A stretch of DNA of 64,000 nucleotides, from NCBI GenBank assembly GCA_943369525.1, contig CALRNL020000006.1, forward strand, positions 116,375 to 180,374, in the 5' to 3' direction. The notes below the pieces were generated by a model. It saw nothing but the letters and a program-made list of their open reading frames with translations. It was not told where the DNA came from and made no database searches. This DNA is from BAIKAL-G1 sp943369525 (GTDB lineage Bacteria > Cyanobacteriota > Cyanobacteriia > PCC-6307 > Cyanobiaceae). The translations under genes and the position numbers were made by a program. Every line of letters begins with the position of its first letter. Positions within the stretch are counted from its first letter, which is position 1. Below are positions 63,409 to 64,000 of the stretch, in pieces.

Positions 63409-63733
63409 TCATAGAGAAACCGCTGGCCCCGACACGTCAGGGAGGAACAGCGAGTGCAAGATCTCTGCCTGAGTCTCTGCCTCGGGCACATCCACCGCCC
63501 ATCTAAACAGGCCCTCCCATTCATGCCGCAAGCCAATCATCGCCAAGAGTGATTGCTGCGGCTCCCAATCCACCAGCAGGTCCAAATCAAGATCGTGCTG
63601 CTCCAATCCCAAGGCGACAGAGCCAAAGAGCCGCAGGTTGCTGGCCCCGTAGCCGCCTAGCAACGGCAAGAACCTCCCCTTTGCTGGCCAACAGGCGCTG
63701 CCGAATGCTGAGTGGGGCGGGCAAGACGGTCAT
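63409..63733 (-). pseudogene. MNT-type nucleotidyltransferase, interrupted by a frameshift
   Basis: Two frames together form one minimal nucleotidyltransferase. The upstream frame (ATG at 63733) reads MTVLPAPLSIRQRLLASKGE and VLAVARR; the other frame continues YGASNLRLFGSVALGLEQHD and LDLDLLVDW. The second carries the GSxxxG...LDxD-like catalytic site. One extra base near 63653-63657 separates them; removing it yields 107 residues, the usual size. The product would be the MntA-like half of an MNT/HEPN toxin-antitoxin pair, but no HEPN partner is adjacent. A C-terminal end is present but slightly shorter-looking than normal. Confidence 0.65.
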
Positions 63734-63799
63734 CATTTCGACCAAAACGCAGCTCAGCCTTCAGCAGAGCGATCACGCCACCTCAAAAAAATCCCCAAC

Positions 63800-63823
63800 A
63801 AAAAAGCCACCCCTGCGGGTGGC
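63800..63823 (-). terminator. Rho-independent terminator of the rRNA operon
   Basis: GCCACCC (63806-63812) and GGGTGGC (63817-63823) form a seven-base G-C stem with a CTGC loop, and A residues at 63800-63805 give the T run on the minus strand. It lies about 55 bases after the 3' end of the 5S rRNA and would end the rRNA transcript. Confidence 0.85.
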
Positions 63824-63878
63824 TTTTCGGGCAGCGCCAACCTCTCGGTTGGCCACTACGGTTTGGAGCAAAAGTTTT

Positions 63879-63996
63879 ACCTGGCATCGAGCTATTTTTG
63901 CAGGGGGCTACCCCCCAACTATCGTCGCCGCTGCTGCGTTTCACAACCGAGTTCGAGATGGATCGGTGTGGTTCCACAGCGCCATGGACACCAGGA
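63879..63996 (-). rRNA. 5S ribosomal RNA
   Basis: A 118-nucleotide 5S rRNA on the minus strand. It begins TCCTGGTGTCCATGGCGCTG and contains the conserved CCGATCCATCTCGAACTCGG core and the GAAACGCAGCAGCGGCGACGA region, ending ATAGCTCGATGCCAGGT. This is the promoter-distal gene of a standard 16S-23S-5S operon, whose 23S and 16S genes lie beyond the right edge of the window. Confidence 0.95.
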
Positions 63997-64000
63997 TAGA

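Noticed and set aside
63400..63733. Complete MNT/HEPN toxin-antitoxin system.
   Set aside because: The nucleotidyltransferase is frameshifted and the 24-codon frame next to it (MNDGRFSSEELCQW) does not resemble a HEPN domain.

Overview
The window reads as a GC-rich picocyanobacterial chromosome of the alpha-cyanobacterial lineage (Cyanobium or freshwater/brackish Synechococcus type). The reasons are a form IA RuBisCO inside a complete alpha-carboxysome (cso) operon, the picocyanobacterial extras CsoS1D and CsoS1E, a CupB-type CO2-hydrating NDH-1 module, a high-light-inducible protein, AcsF and acyl-lipid desaturases. This is an assignment from gene content; no phylogeny was run.

Region 1 (1-2765): the 3' part of a zinc-binding ABC lipoprotein and an SLH-domain porin. 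Region 2 (about 2987-21019) is a CO2-concentrating island, nearly all on the minus strand. In transcription order it runs csoS1D, (rdgB on the plus strand), sbtA-sbtB, then csoS1-cbbL-cbbS-csoS2-csoSCA-csoS4A-csoS4B-csoS1E, a ferritin-like gene, ndhF4-ndhD4-chpX, acRAF and cbbX. The genes fit one process: SbtA imports bicarbonate and SbtB controls it, the NdhF4/NdhD4/ChpX complex converts CO2 to bicarbonate, the shell and CsoS2 package RuBisCO, CsoSCA regenerates CO2 inside, and acRAF and CbbX assemble and repair RuBisCO.

Region 3 (21-34 kb): mostly housekeeping and conserved cyanobacterial genes (DUF427, DUF2808, DedA, a GST-like protein, DUF4912), a P-type ATPase followed by a phosphoribosyltransferase carrying a 15-bp coding repeat, and a KimA-like permease. 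Region 4 (34.3-38 kb): a compact divergent cluster of a hemerythrin-like protein, an acsF interrupted by a one-base frameshift, a desaturase, and on the other strand an ArsR-type regulator and a pentapeptide-repeat protein. Three of these are di-iron O2-reactive proteins. I consider this the most interesting candidate for an undescribed O2-linked regulatory unit.

Region 5 (38-54 kb): glutathione reductase, carB, rsfS, CGLD27, asparaginase, a DUF475 membrane protein, an initiator tRNA-Met, a GMC oxidoreductase followed by a strongly structured 3' region, the cobaltochelatase CbiX with a His-rich tail, and hli. Region 6 (54-64 kb): accessory, with several gene-poor stretches and decayed fragments. 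It holds a fasciclin protein, a type III polyketide synthase operon (methyltransferase, FAD oxidoreductase, PKS) resembling hierridin/alkylresorcinol clusters of picocyanobacteria, a delta-12-like desaturase, a Phd/VapC toxin-antitoxin pair, cutA, a frameshifted nucleotidyltransferase, and a 5S rRNA marking the end of an rRNA operon that continues beyond the right edge.
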